Shown here one piece after another: positions 47,130 through 62,300 of a DNA stretch of 64,000 bases. The stretch is taken from positions 1 to 64,000 of the forward strand of contig CAJNOJ010000113.1 of the NCBI GenBank assembly GCA_905250025.1, written 5' to 3'. The DNA comes from Adineta ricciae (taxonomy: Eukaryota; Rotifera; Eurotatoria; Adinetida; Adinetidae). The position numbers and the translations under genes are program-made. How positions within the stretch are numbered: position 1 is the first letter of the stretch; the number at the start of each line of letters is the position of its first letter. The notes beneath the pieces were generated by a model. That model had not been told where the DNA came from. It made no database searches and worked only from the letters and a program-made list of their open reading frames with translations.

Positions 47130-47308
47130 TTAACAATGATGTTATAAACTTTGAAATTCCTATTCTTCAGAGATACGTATTTATGTTCGACGAGAAAAGG
47201 TTATTTTTGGTTTTTGTTTCGAAATAAAAATACAATAAAATAGCCGAGGAAATCTTTCAAAAAATTCAACGAATTTTTATTATACAAAGAGAAAAAGAAT
47301 ACAAAGTT

Positions 47309-50300
47309 TTATTTTGTATCACAAAGAAGTGCAACACCTCGCAGCGTCCAAACATCCGGACCAGCTTTGTCACCCGGTGGACATTCTAATTTAAGTGTAC
47401 AAACGTAATTTCGATCTGTGCGGCGTGGTTTCTTATAAACTGGCGCATAGTAAGCTGGGCGACGGTCTTGTTTCGTCGGTCCCATTCCATCTGCTTCAGC
47501 AGAAATATGTACTACAGGCATTGGATGTGTCAAGACTTTTTCATTTGCTTTCAGTTCGTCAAGTGCGCCATTTTTGATTTTCGCGCCTTCAATATACAAA
47601 CCATAAACATAGAGACCTTCACGTGGCGGATCTTTCAATGCATCGCGATCCATGCGAGTCACTTTATTAGTAAGAATGACATTATCAAGTGACCAACCTG
47701 GATTAGCTCGTGTCACTTCCTAGACAAAGGGATATGAAATAACATTGACAAAGAGACCTGTTTCGAAAAACTAATTCGAAATTACCTGACGCATGGCGGT
47801 TAAGAATCCTTGTGGATTGAAAAAACCGGTCATCCAAAAAGCAATAGGTCGTGTGTCTTTCTCAAGTTTGAGCCATGCACGATACTGATCGTTTCGTGCG
47901 TATAAATCAGTGAACCAAGCACCCAACGTTGATGATTCCCATGATAATTTGAGCCAAACAGTGGGAATTTTCGCATCGTACATGCGATCCAGTGCATCAC
48001 GTAATTCTTCATTCATAACAATAGTACCATCAATAGCTAGTTTCAAATCGATCAATGTATGTCGTACGGCATTGAGTACACGTTGAAAACGATCAATTTC
48101 TTGACGAAGAAAGATATTCATTGGTTCAAGTTTCGATAAACGTTCTTTCACTTCGTGAGCAATGTAATCGGGTGGGAGTTTTTCCAGTGTTTCAGTTGCC
48201 AGGCGATAGATGACAGCTTCCCGTGTTTCGCCTGCACCACCACGAGCTTCTTTCGGTTGGATGCTCAGAATTGTATCGAGTACTTTTCGAGTAGTATCTT
48301 CTTGATATCTAATCAAAATGGAAATCTTTCGCTCCTGGTCAAACTCAACGTTTAAACAAACCTGTCATTAGCTAGCGGGCTTAAACCGAACACTTTTCCA
48401 CTGTCGTAGTTAGGCATGGAGTCTATATAATCAAAAACATCTTCTATGCGAGCCATGCGTGGTATACGATAGGTTTTATCTTCAAAATAGAACGCCGGAT
48501 CGAACATATCGTCACGAAACCAACATTTAACATATGTTTTCAAGAGTCGTTTATCAAAGTCGTCCGTGACACGTCCTGCAAATACACATTAAGCTTAACT
48601 TTTCAATCTACATTCGTTTTCTCACCTCCGTATTGTACTTCGGATATCATGTAATGAATTGTTTTCCATTGCATGGCCTAGAAGATCATAATTCGCTCTA
48701 AAACATTCATTATCGTAGAAATCCTACTTTGGACATATCCATTTCGTCGAGATAGTTTTGAATAAATTGAACTGTCGCATTGAAGTCCGATTGATTGAAT
48801 TCGTATGGAATGTTCCATCCTAATGGACCAAATTTTCTTCGTTCTTGAACAATTGTATGTAGAAATGCGACAGCGTACAGTAATGGACGCCATTTCTCAT
48901 GTGAATTCGATTCTAATTGTTGTTCTTGTGTTAGACCAGCGAATGTTCGTTTGAGGCCGGCTTTCACACCTTGTGGCGGTTCAGCGGTATATTTAATCGA
49001 AATTTGAAGAAGACCAATCGGAAACTTCGGATGAACTTCAGTTGTTATCCAAAGGCGAAAGTCTGGATGAATACGATCAGTATTATCGGTTAGTTGAATT
49101 AGGAATTCTTCACAAAAGTCCAATGATAAGTGACAGTTCTGCAGTAAAACCCACGAACCGTTGGAATACGCTTGAGATAGCAATCGTCTAGCATGAACTT
49201 CCTGTCCTTGTCCCATGGATATTGCATTACATTCAATGGTCTTCTTTTTGGCCAATGTTTCAATTTGTACAGTGGGATCGGAACCCATGGAGAGAAAACA
49301 TATCATTGGTGAGCATTTATCCGATTCATCCCACATTTTTTCCATGTCAAGAACAACACCTTCGCCGTATCTCGGCCCCAATGAATCGATGATATAATCG
49401 TTCGCAGCTTTAACAAAGCGTGCTGGTGTAATTGAACGAANGATCGGAACCCATGGAGAGAAAACATATCATTGGTGAGCATTTATCCGATTCATCCCAC
49501 ATTTTTTCCATGTCAAGAACAACACCTTCGCCGTATCTCGGCCCCAATGAATCGATGATATAATCGTTCGCAGCTTTAACAAAGCGTGCTGGTGTAATTG
49601 AACGAATGAGAAGTAGACGACGAAATTTATCTAATTGCGAATCCCAACCATCGGGCAATTCAGCGCGCTCAGGTTCGTCTTTCTACAAAAATTCAATTTC
49701 ATTCCGATGAATAAGTTTATCTCTGGCGCGAACTTACCTTAAACCATGCATCCCATGCAGGACCAGAGCGATTCAACTAGAATGAAATGAAAATTTTGTT
49801 TTTGAGAACGAACAAGGACATGAGCGAGAATCTTACTGAATTTAAAATGTCACTAAACTGGAACAGTTTCGATAGTTCGACAAGATTCAACCAGGTATCA
49901 TTCTGTAGCCATTTGTAAGTTGGTTTTGGTGGTGCTAGAATATGAGAATAGATAACAGAGCTCGATCAAATTGTACAGAATACCTGTGCTTGCATCGATT
50001 GACGCACCACCTTTGATCAATGTTTGAAATTCATCGTATTTCAGTCTTCCGGCTTGTAAATCAATCTTTAATCCCAACAACAACGTAAACATGAACTTAT
50101 GCTCTTCATAGTAACCGCGAACAGCATATTTGAACATTTCATAGGTTAAAAACTCCATGATGTTTGTAATACGTTTCGATGTTACAGGTGACTGAAATGA
50201 TAAAAAAGTTGCTCAATAATTAGTTCCAATTGGAAGTCGGCAGAAATTACCTTTGGTGAGCGTTCGAGCGCTTGATCGAATAGTTGGAGAAATTGTTTCA

Positions 50301-53300
50301 GTGAAGTTTGGTACATCACATTTACAAGAGACATTTCAACAATGAGAAAGTAAATGATCGAACCACGTGTAGCAACAGGTCGGTACTCTTCACGAGCAAT
50401 GTTGATCTTTTGGCTTGTCTCCGTTGCAATTTGAAGTTTTTGCTTCACATCACTCGAAGTTACTTTCGTTGTTTTCAATGTTCGAATAAGATCATCATCA
50501 TCAACTAATGATCCCTGTAAGAAAAAGATAAAGATAAACTTTTTTTCCGAGATACTTCGAGTTTTACTTTTGAATTGCTCAATCTCATCAGAAGATTATC
50601 TTCTAGCTCTTTCATGCGTTTATTATTTGCTTGGATATCTTCTAACATTTTTACACGTTCACCTTCCAGTTCAGCTTTCTCTTTCAGAATCGTTAAGCCT
50701 AACAGCTGATCTTCTAAGCCTTTGATTGTCACAGTGAAATCAATTACGGACGTTTTTGCCGAAATTTCCGGTGTGAACGCTGGATTGGCTAGTTTTGTCG
50801 TAATATATAAATTGAATCCTTTCAGTACATCAACTTCTTTATCACCAACTTTAACTTTCAAGGTAGTGCCCGAACGAATGAAATTTTTCTCTAGGACATT
50901 ATCTAATGCCGGATCGAGTTCTTCACCAACGTCTTCAATTAATAATGGTCGACCGAGTGAGAGACAATCTTCCAAATGTTGCCGAAAGTGTTTCGTGGAG
51001 AGATTTGTTGTTTGTAAGTCATTTGTCGCTTCTTTATTTTTAATCCAGGCTTTGCCTTGACCCTGAGGATCAATCAATAGTGGATAACGTTTAGCACGCG
51101 TAACGATAATGGCGTTCTGAATAGATAGTTCATCATTGGGTAGACCTTGTAACTTCCATTCGCCAACAATCGTCACGTCCGTTAAATACTCAGTGACATT
51201 CAATGAGCGAGTAAATGGAATATTCTGTTCGGTTAATAGTTTTTGCCAATCTTTAGCTAATAAGATGCGAAAATCTTGATTGAACGGGCCTTGATAGGAG
51301 AGAAATCCGGTACATAGTAGTACATCACCGACCAAACTATGAAAATCAATGAATAAAAAAGAACGAATTCGTTTGCATATGTTTTTACCGTCCAATTTGG
51401 GCTTTGAACTGCTTGCTCTGTTCAGTCCATCTTTCTTGTTCGTCAGCAAGGCCAGTTATTAATTCTCTTGCGGCATTCATTCGTTTCAATGTACGATCGA
51501 GATCATCTTGCAAACGCTGTTTGATTGCCATAGCTGCATCGTACTCAGCTTGTGCAGCAGCAACTTCCGCTTCTCGTCGGTCAAGTTCGGCTTGTGCTGT
51601 TTCTAATTGAGCATTGGCTTTGGTTAAACGAGCTTCTTGCATAGCTAAATTCGCTTTCAATGGTAGAACACGTTTGTTTACATAGAAGAAATCAGCCATA
51701 GCACGTGTCCATGTCAAAAGACCAGCAACAGCGCCGGCAGCTACTTTAGCACCTTCTGGTGTGTAGTCAGGAACACGAAAATAGGTTTGAAGTAATTCGA
51801 TTTGTTCGTCATTGATACGATCACGTGGGAATGTTTGAAGATTTTGTAAGAAACCAGTATCAGACATAAGCTAAATAAGAAAGATGATATCTTCCCCTTG
51901 TTTTTGTGGAATAAATTTGAAAAAAATACTTTTAATGAGTTTTCCCAACTTGGCTCAGGCCCTTGCAAGTCGGGATCGATTCTAATCGGATTCTTGAGAG
52001 GACGCCCAAAGAGGATCAGAACACAGTCCATCATTTGACGAATAAGACGAGGTGGACGGCCAAGTTTACGCACAACTGCAATATCAGCAGGTGTAATCGT
52101 CAGTAAAGCTTCTTCTGCAGCCTAAAATTGCAATAGAGATGATGTTTTAGCATACGAACCGTCAATAGTTAGACATACTAATAACGCTGGTTTAGCCTTC
52201 TCTAATTCGGCATTGGCTTCGATTTTGTCACGATTAATTTCATCGACCAAGGTCTGTGCGGTGTCTTTCACTTTTTGTACTTGTTGTTTAACTACCTCTG
52301 CTGCCCCTTTTTTCACTGCAACTTCCTTCAAAACTTCGTCTGCTTTCTTATTCGCAATATCTAGTTCCTGTTCTTTAACGGCTAATTCCTCTTTCATGAC
52401 CATGACTGCTTTTTCTGCGTCAACTAAACGTGTTAACCCATCATTCATACGCTTAGCCATCGACTCGATTTCATTTAGTTTCTGCGAATAGATTTCCTTG
52501 TAACCATTCAAAAAGGCAAGGTAAGATTTCGGTGTGACATGCGTTGCACGGCGATATTTTTGAAAGTATTGCAGACAATACTCAGCAACACCGTCATGAA
52601 CCGAGCCCATGCATTGAACTACTTGTTTTTTGATTGCATCTGTACAAACAATATTGAAAGATGAAAGAAAATGATCGGCGACAGCAACTAATGCATCGCG
52701 AGGCCAACGAAGGAACCAATCGATCGTACAGTTGGCGACCAGACCAGGAAATTGTAGACCTACATGAATACAGATTAGGTTGATACATATGTGATAAAGA
52801 GAATGCTAACCTCGTTTACGGAATTTCTCACCAACAGGTGAAAAACATAGAACAACATGTAGGTTTTGTCGAACACGGGACAAAAAGTAATCGTAGAGAT
52901 TTTCATTAGTGGGTGGCCGTCGTGGATATTGTTTTTTCATGACGGGTATCAATTCTTGACATATTTCATCCATTTCATCTCGTGCAAACATTCCCGGAAC
53001 CTAAAATGTTGAGATCGTCAACAATGTTCAACACTCGTCGCTTTCTACTTACAACTCCTGATGAAAGTACATTGTTAATATATTCAAGAAATGATTCATC
53101 TTTAATGTCCTGATCAGAAAAAATAAAGGTAATGCCTTTGCCATCTTTTCCCGCCACGCGATATAGCGTTTTCAAGTCTTCTAACAGATTATTAGTATTA
53201 TAGGCGCGTGTCAAAGTGATTTGGAACGTTTTGTAGCCAGCAATAAAGGACGCTAACTTTGTTAGCGATTGTTTTCCACTACCACCTACACCAACTAGTA

Positions 53301-56300
53301 GTGCATTGCCACGTGGTGTTCGAATGATACGTGAGATTTTTACTAGATGTGCCATCGCATCTTTGAAAAAGACTAAATCCATACCGGAACCACGAATACT
53401 TTCGTTATATTGTACTAAGTACATTTTTAAACGTTCTTCGAGGGCTTCGAACGATGGGATAGGTTCGTATATTTTAGGAGCATCAAAGTCGGCATCTTCA
53501 GGCTCATCACCTGTCGGTTCAGGTGCATCTCTAGAAGACAAATTCGGTTAGTTTGATCGACAATGCAAAAAAAGGGATGTGAATAGATGAGGAAAACAAG
53601 TGATACCTTAGGAAGTCGACGAAGTACTCTTCTTTTTTTACCATCGGCTGATATTTTGCACCTAATTCTTCTTCAGCAACACGTTCAGTCGTTTTGTAAA
53701 ACCAACGGTAATCATCGACTTCAGTGAATCTGTGAAACAAACGAAAAGGAGAAGTGCGCAGTGCTTGTGAATAAAGGAAAAGTTTTGTTTGAGGGAGAAG
53801 AGCATGTTTGACCTAACAACAACGAAATAAAACCTGAGAAAATGAGCGAAATATGTCGTTTCTCGCATATAAGCACCTAGTTTTATTCCTAGATGTTCAT
53901 CGATCAGTCGACAAAGTGAGTTCTCAAACCATGTTCTATCACTTTGATTAATAAATCTTATTGAACAAAAAGAAGCTTTCGACTTGCATTCGAATCTCTT
54001 TTGATCTACTTACCTATCGCATATAACACGTGTACATTCATGTTTCCACAGTGCACTTAACGTTTTTTCATTGTCAATCACCTGTGGAATAGTGTTAATC
54101 ATTCCTTGCCATATACGCGAAAGATCACGTAAATTGAATACGTAGTGAAATTTGGCTGGTGTTGGCAGCATCTTGATTTTTGTTAATTGCCATAGACGCC
54201 TCGTTGCAGGCACAAGTCGTTCAATTAATGAGCGTACTTCTTCATTGAATCCACGTTCTTTTGCGTAGTGTCCCAGAGCAATAACCGAGAAGATTTTATC
54301 GATGGATGTATTCGATGGTAGTGTACAATTGAATATGCAAAATTGTCGTTTTAAACGCTGAGGAATATCATTTCGGCCACCGCCCGGATGAATCATTGCA
54401 GCAAGAAACTGGATATCCACGATGGTTGTGAATTCACCTGGTTTTTCCAGTGAATAAAAACCACTCTGTTCCATCAGCTGACGAACGATTTCATTTGTTA
54501 TTTGATCGCCCCATTCATTAATCGTTGGCATATTAACTAAAAAACAATGATAGAATCTGATTCTCAAGAACTTGTTCTCGATCACATACTATCATCGATG
54601 AAAACAGTCATTTTCTTGCCAGCTGGTGGACCGTACGTTGTTCCAACACGTTTGTCAACATACGATTCAATTATTCGTTGAACCATATTTGGTGTTGTTG
54701 CTGATGAAAAATTTACCGTTTTTTGAGCATGCTCTTCGGCGTTATAACGGGCCATATAAGATTGGATAATAACTGTCTTGGCCGTACCTTGTTCGCCGAT
54801 TAGAAGAACAGGCTATATATAAAGCAAATATTCCTTTCTTTTCATTTCAAATGACAAATTATACGTTCTTACTTTATGTTGTTTTGCAATGGTATGGATG
54901 AGAAAATCTGTTCGAACGTTATCAACATTCGGCACGAGAATTGATGCATACTCAGGATCGTGGTCTTTCGGGTAATTGTACTCTGTTACAACAGTATTCC
55001 AATGTTTCCATACACCTGTTTTATCATGAACAAAATAATCGAATATCGTATCTTCACTATCCGCTGGTATGGTCGGTGTGTCCAATTGAAAGTTCGCGTC
55101 CGGATCATTGCAAATATATTCTTGTAAGCGAGCCCGATCATCTAGCTCGAGAAATGCACCTATGGACCACATCAGTGCAAACACATATAAGCGTTCAATG
55201 TGTTGAGCATTCAGCTGATCTTTCGCTTCCTTCGATGGTAATAATCCATTCAGCAATTTACACGCCTATATCAACATGTATTTCAGATAAGTGAATCAAG
55301 AGAAAAGCTTTCTGTACCTGTGTAACAATCATACATTCGAGGATGGGCATTTTGGATTTGAGATGAAGTGCGAAGTATCGATAGATATATGGGAATGATG
55401 ATTCGAATAAACGCATAAGAACTTCGCCATCATTTGCTGAACGGTCACGTTTGATCCAACCCTAGTTAAACAGAGAGCAAAACAAGCACGAGCAGATTCA
55501 CAGACGATTTGTTATTCTTCCTAATAATACCTGAATCAGTGGTCGCCAATCTAAACCAGAACTACTCATATAAACCATACCATTTCGACTAACAGTGGCT
55601 GGTGATGCGTTATCAATGTTGTGCACCTCGAAGATAATTTTACAATTCGGTGCCATAGGTATTCGATCACCATTGGCTAATGTTAATGTTTTGTTATCAT
55701 CCAAGACAGAATTCAAATTTTCAATCCAAATTGCATCTACAGGACCATCTAAGACCAGCCACACAAATTCGCCTTTTTTCGTTCGCAATGTTCGTCTCCA
55801 TAGTGTAGAAAATATGCCGTCTGTCCAATCATTTGTTGCTGCATCTAGTCTTCCGAACATTTGCGGTGCTGTAATTGCTTTAGGATTCATTCGCATTTCA
55901 CGATGTGGTTCACCACAGATCGTCATTGCTTTCATTAACGTATGAATACAGCATGTTTTGCCGACACCCGATGGTCCTAAAGTCATCATACCATGACGAA
56001 CACGTTGAGTTTCGAATAGCTGAAAAATTTCAATATCAAACAAAACAAAAAAACAAAGATTTGAATCGTTTACTTGAATGATCTTTAATATCCACGGCGG
56101 ATGACAAATTAAACCAGCAGCTAGTGCTTCTTTATCAATTGCTGCTTGAAGTTCAGCGTACGTCTCTTTTTCTAGTTTAATATTTGGAAAAAGATCGTTG
56201 ATCAGAGAAATGAACAACGGTTCATCTTCGTCAACCTAGAAAAATCAAGTTAAGAGATTGATAAACACGAATCACGTCATACTAATTTCGATAAATTCAT

Positions 56301-59300
56301 ATCTCGAAGAACTCGCATAACAATTGTCTTCTCCTGATCATCTTTATTTGCACGTTTCACTGCACCCAATGTTCGCAGTACGGACAAAATATTTCGTAAA
56401 CCAAAATCATAATGAACCTAAAAAGGTTTGAAAATTCCTTTCCACAAAAAGAAACTGATGAAGATTACTTGTTTACTGAGTTGTTCTTCGCATAGTTTGT
56501 ACAGTGTATAGAATTTCTTTGATAGGGGTACATTCTCTCGAAAACCACAGGCAGCCATTTTCACCCGAATAATCGGTAAACGATCTGGTACCATCATGGC
56601 CACTGAACGAAAGTTGATCTTCAAATTTTCGGGTAATTCTTGTCGACCAGCATAGCCAGGATTCATAGTAAGAAAAATACCGAATTCGTTATTCATCTCA
56701 ACGATATCACCATCGGTGAAGACGAACTGACGTTTCTTTTCTTTCTTACATGCAAGAACAATCGCAATCTGTTGAGCCGCGACGGATAAGACAGGTAAAT
56801 CGATACGATTGAATTCATCGAAACATCCAAACGAACCGGATTGTGCTAAGCCTTTGAAAATACGACCTAAACCACGGAAATCCATTTGGTCCGAACAGTT
56901 AAAAACCTACTCAAAAGTGCAAATGAAACCCTCAATTTATATAGTCAAACGATTAACTTACAACAACGTATTTGCCAAGACATCGACCCATATCTTTGAC
57001 CGTCTCGGTTTTTCCTAGAAAAATCAACAAATATATTGTAAAATCACTACGAGACTACTCTCCTACCTGTTCCAGCTGGCCCGGCAGGCGCTCCACCCAT
57101 ACTCATATGTAGAGCTTGAGCTAATGTGATATAACATCGATCTGTTAATGGCGTGATAACTAAACGTTCATTGCAACCGAGAAATTCATTCATGTATGTG
57201 AAGTCGACGTCAGTGATAGAGATTTGAATCTTATCCAGTTCATCAACAAAATAAAATCGTGTTTGTTTTAGCCAGTCGAAATCTGTCACAGATCGTACAC
57301 CTGTTTGGACAAGTTCATCGAAGATATCCTTTTGATGAACATGAATAGTAATTAAAGTTTCGTATTTGGTACGTTCAACACGTGTTAAATCTTTTGTAGT
57401 TTGATCAATTAATATGTCGAGTAGATCACCAAAGACTTTGGCTGTTTGTTTCATGATATTTTTATCTGATTTGGCGTTTCGTAGTGCTTCCGTAGCATCA
57501 CGTGTCCAAATCAATTGAATACCTAAGAGACCAACTTGAGCAGGATACGTATTAAGAAATTCAATGAGATTGAATGAAGATGGATCGGATAGAGCATGGT
57601 ACGCTTGACGAATAACGCCATGTAATGATCGTTGGGATTCTTTGAGCAGTGACATTAGCCATACTTCAACATTACCTTCAGCTTTTACAGGTTTTTCAAG
57701 CTAAATAGCAATACACAATGACGGGAAATGGGGAAGAAGATTCGTAGATGTTTCGCTTACTTCAACAGTTTCACCTTCCGATGATTCAATGGTTAAAATC
57801 TTATCGTATTCTTTGTCATGAAAGCGTACAGTTTTGATATTATCAAAGACACTTAGTAAATGTGCTTTGATTGTATGTGGATCACTTGCTTGTCCTAAAA
57901 TTTCCAACAGTGCCGGATCCGAGACAAAGAAGAACCGTGGAAACAGAAGACGTTTGCGTTCCAAATAACCAGTTAGCGATTTTTGACACAATTCCAATTG
58001 TTCAAGTAAATGTGGCAACAATTGTTTTAAAGTTTCATCTGTGGTACAGCAGGGCACAACAGCGGGTTGCTCATGTGCTTTTGACATAATTTTAAGCCAA
58101 GATTTATCGATTGATGAGAAGCGTTTGGCTTCTTGTGGTAGTTGTTTAGCAATATCACCGCCAACAAATACAGCTTCGAGATAAACCCATAAGTTCTGTA
58201 CGTGCATCCAATTGTCAATAATTTCGTTTGTGTCGGTTAGATCTTTAACCCATTTTTGAATTTGTTTACGAAATGGAACATTGTATCTACAAAGAACTAC
58301 GCGCGTGTACACAGAAATCAATGTCGGATAACAAACCTATTTGACATTAAAGAACCGAGTAACATTAATGAGTCTTCTAGTAGACTAATAACTTCTTGGA
58401 TTCGATCGCCTTTCAGTAACAGTTCTCCACGTGTTTTGAATTGAGCGAAGTTAAACTCTTGTGTTCGCCAATCTGCTTCAACTTGTTTCATCTTCGCTTC
58501 AATGTCACGTTCTTTCACCGCTGCAATGCAAATATCTTCAATATCTTCTTTAAATTGTAACAGTGGAAGATCCATGACGTTTCGCAAACGAAAATCATCA
58601 GCTTCGATGTCCAAATTGTGCACGCCAGTAACTTCGGCTATACGTTGCCAATGCCGAGTTTGCATTGCTCGGTTAGACATCATTTCTAGCAATGGACAAC
58701 CTTGAAGAAAAACGAAACAGGTAAGGTGTTTGGAAAATCATCTCCTTACATTCACTAAAATCATCAATTGTCTTCTTCAATGCATGAAATGCTGGAAATT
58801 CTCGTAAACCTTTCGGCAGTTTTCGACATGCATTCTGAAAATCCGATAGTTCTTGATTGATTTTATCAATGTTCACATCAACCCATGAAATATCATAATA
58901 ACTGGCCACTGTATCCAAAACTCGATTGTACAAACCATACAAACGTTGGAGTAATGTGAGATCTTTGCGGATCTTCTCCAATTGTGGAAACTCGGTCACA
59001 GGCAGACCGAATAGCAATTCTCCTCCATGATACGTTTCATATTTCTTGTACAAATTCTCTACTCGGCTCTGAAATAATATTTGTCGATCACTGGATTCAC
59101 GCGGTGTTAAGCCTGGTAACGTCGGTCCACCGTGTTCATAGTCAACATAGAACTTTCCGCATTCTTCAACGAATAGTTTCATATTTTCCAGCAATTCATC
59201 GCGTTTCGTTGGTTGAATTTTTATCAAGTGCGTCGTGATTTCACTCTAAAGAGATCCGAACAACAATGAAAAACTAGTGAATATTCTTTTCAAGCTTACC

Positions 59301-62300
59301 GAATGTCTTTGAAGTTTTCCCCAATCGTATCGCAGCGTTTCTGCTCGTTCTACTTCTTCACGAGGGATGGTGATACCATGTGCTTGAAGCATTGTATAAG
59401 ACTCTTCGATAGGTCCGATACTCATATCAATACGAATTTCATTGTCGCGCAAATCTTTGATAGCAAGCATCACCAAACGTATATCTTCCAGATCTTTAAT
59501 ACCACGTGATAAACGTTTTCCAATATCATCAATAAACGCTCGCACTTCAAGCATTTCTTTGCGATATTTTGTGTTGCATGCTTGACCGTAACAAGCAATC
59601 CAGTCGCGAAGTTCATGGTTGAGACCGTATTTGAGATGTTCTATTTTGAGGAAAGAATAGAATTAAATTTAAGAAAGGTTCTTTCATACCAGTATAGATT
59701 GCTAGAGGTCCAACCGGGATGAAATCTGGTTGTGCACTGATAGCTTCGGATAAATTTTCGTAAGATTTAATTTTTGCTTCGAATTCTGATGCACGTGGAT
59801 CATTGGCGAGAAATTCTTTTAATTCATCATCACGATCTCGTTGCCACAAAATATTGTATTGAGTAAATACGATCAATGCTGCCGTGACATCCTACAGGAC
59901 CAAAACATAAATAGTCATCTTTCGAAGAGTCTTCAAATTTACTTTTTTCGTTGCATTGATGCATGTAGCTAAGATGGCCACTAGTTTTGCTACGTCTTTA
60001 TTTTCTGACACATTCTTATAGTAATTATTCGCTGGAGTGAATTGTACTCGTTCTTGTCGATGATCTGTTGTTGTTGGCTCGGTAGCACGTGTTCGATTGA
60101 GAGAAGTATCATTCGCTGGCACTCCTTGATGAGTTAAGTCACGTGTCGAAGCATCGAGATTGAAGCCGGTCGGCGTCAGACCCGGAGTCGTCGGTGCACC
60201 TTCGTCCTCTCGATCCGATTGAGGATTAACTCCAGCATGAGATTCGTTATCACCAGTCGCCGCATCGAGTGGTATTTCAGTATTATTCTCACGTTTACTT
60301 TGCTAAAGAAAACAAAGAAAATTGGTAATAAGGATTTGATCTTGTTCGGAACAGGAAGTCAATCCATGCAATTTTCAAAAGAGAAGAATTTTAAAAAATG
60401 TTAGATGAATTACAAAAAAGGGACATGCATGGCAAGAAAATCTACTTGGTGATTCAATTTTCTCAATAAAGATAAATCATTGCTTGATGATGGAAGAATT
60501 CCTAGCCGAGCTAGAATTTTACTAGTAGTGGCAGATAACTTTACTGTCTAAAATAGATTGATTCATCTCTTTATCGATACCAATGAACAGAATGATTCGT
60601 TACAGCAGATTGAAATATGATCGACTTCTACTTACTCTTTGTCGATTTTTATCCCATTGAGAGATTGTTTTGGCTACGGACACAATCGTTTGGACAGCTT
60701 TATTCAGATAAATCTGAACTTCTTCAGTCGGTGGTCGAATGACGACATGTGGAATAGCCAGTTCAGCAAAAACTTTGAACAAAGGTGCTTCGCGATGATG
60801 TCGGCCTAATCACAAACGTAAAAAACGATGAACTTCAGTCATTATTCTCATCCAATTACCATAACTTAGTGTGGATGTGATACGTCGTCGAAGTTTTTCC
60901 AGAGTCATTTTAATCACACGTACAATCGCCTCGAGATTCCGATGACTGAAATGACTAATTAATTCTGTGATGGCTGCTTGCATCATTTCATTTTGTTGAT
61001 CGCGTTTACGACGTGTTGATGCGCTCAGAACAGTCGCTGAGCGATTTCGTCCCGCCGATGTTATTCCGGCTGAAGTTAAACGACTTCGATTCAATGTACT
61101 GTCTCGTTGCCGAGCACTACGTGATGATTTATGGACACTACGGGCAGTTGTATCGTCTAAACATGGTATCAAATACTTGTATGATAAGAAAAAGAGAAAA
61201 TTCAAACCATCGAAATCTGTCTCATCATCATCTTCGTCAAGATCAGAAGTTGTATTTCCATGCGGAGTGTGGTCCTCTCCATCCAGAACAACATTTCCAC
61301 ATAGAAGATCGATGACCTCGAGAGCAGCATCTTCGACATTGTGAGATTTGATTTGAATTTGTTTAGCTGCTTGACTGCATAAATTCTACTCACAAAAGAC
61401 AATATTGAGTTCATTTCTGTCTGTACCTTACTTGTGCATGCTGAAGAAATTCTTCAGGTGTGATCGTTTCATCATCTGGAACATCACAAAGTGACATTGT
61501 CGATATTTCATTCAGCACAGAATCAATTCGAAAGGTAATTAGATCATTTGCTCGATCTAACATCAGGTCGAATTCATCCAATGCTGCGTTAACCTATATA
61601 TGAAATGCAAAAAACCGTAAGAATCACACATTTAGCATTCGTTTTACATACAGTATTGATATAATCATCAATTGTTAACGAAGCCCACGTTAACGACGTT
61701 AATCCCGGTTTAACAATATCATTCAATCGTTGGATTTTCGGTGCTAACAATGCTTCAAATGGTTGTTTGATTTTCTCTCGTAAGTGTTTGTTTTTCTCAA
61801 CCAATTGTGTTAAGTCTTGATAGTGTTTTTTCAAAAACTCTTCACGTTGCGCTAACAGAGCCGCCTCTTTCGGAATTTCCAATCCCAATCGTGCTAAACA
61901 TTGAGTTTCACGAATTAATTCCAGAATATGCGGATCAAAATTCACTAAATAATCCGGATTGGTTTGCGCTGTAGATGTGACAATAGACGACGAAGGTGCG
62001 CTTGTCGTTGCGCCAGCGGACAAATCCTCACGGTTGACGCGTATCAGCAGACTGGAGTGGATACCAGTAGCAACAACGTCAACTTGACGACGCCATCCTT
62101 CGTGATAGACAATCTCATATGTTAACAGTACTTTGGATAGTTGATTGTAGTTCTTAATGATCTTTTTCGCACCAGGATATTGAAGAATTGTTTTATTGGC
62201 AACGAATACGTCCATGGGTTGTTGGATACGCTTGTATAATTGACGCGCCCAGGTTATTCGACCTAAATTGGGGGAACAATCAACGATAAAGATCAGGAAA

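Noticed and set aside
49276-49606. True tandem duplication within the dynein gene
   Set aside because: Exact identity, exact abutment on a lone N and restoration of a conserved frame by one copy argue for an assembly join.
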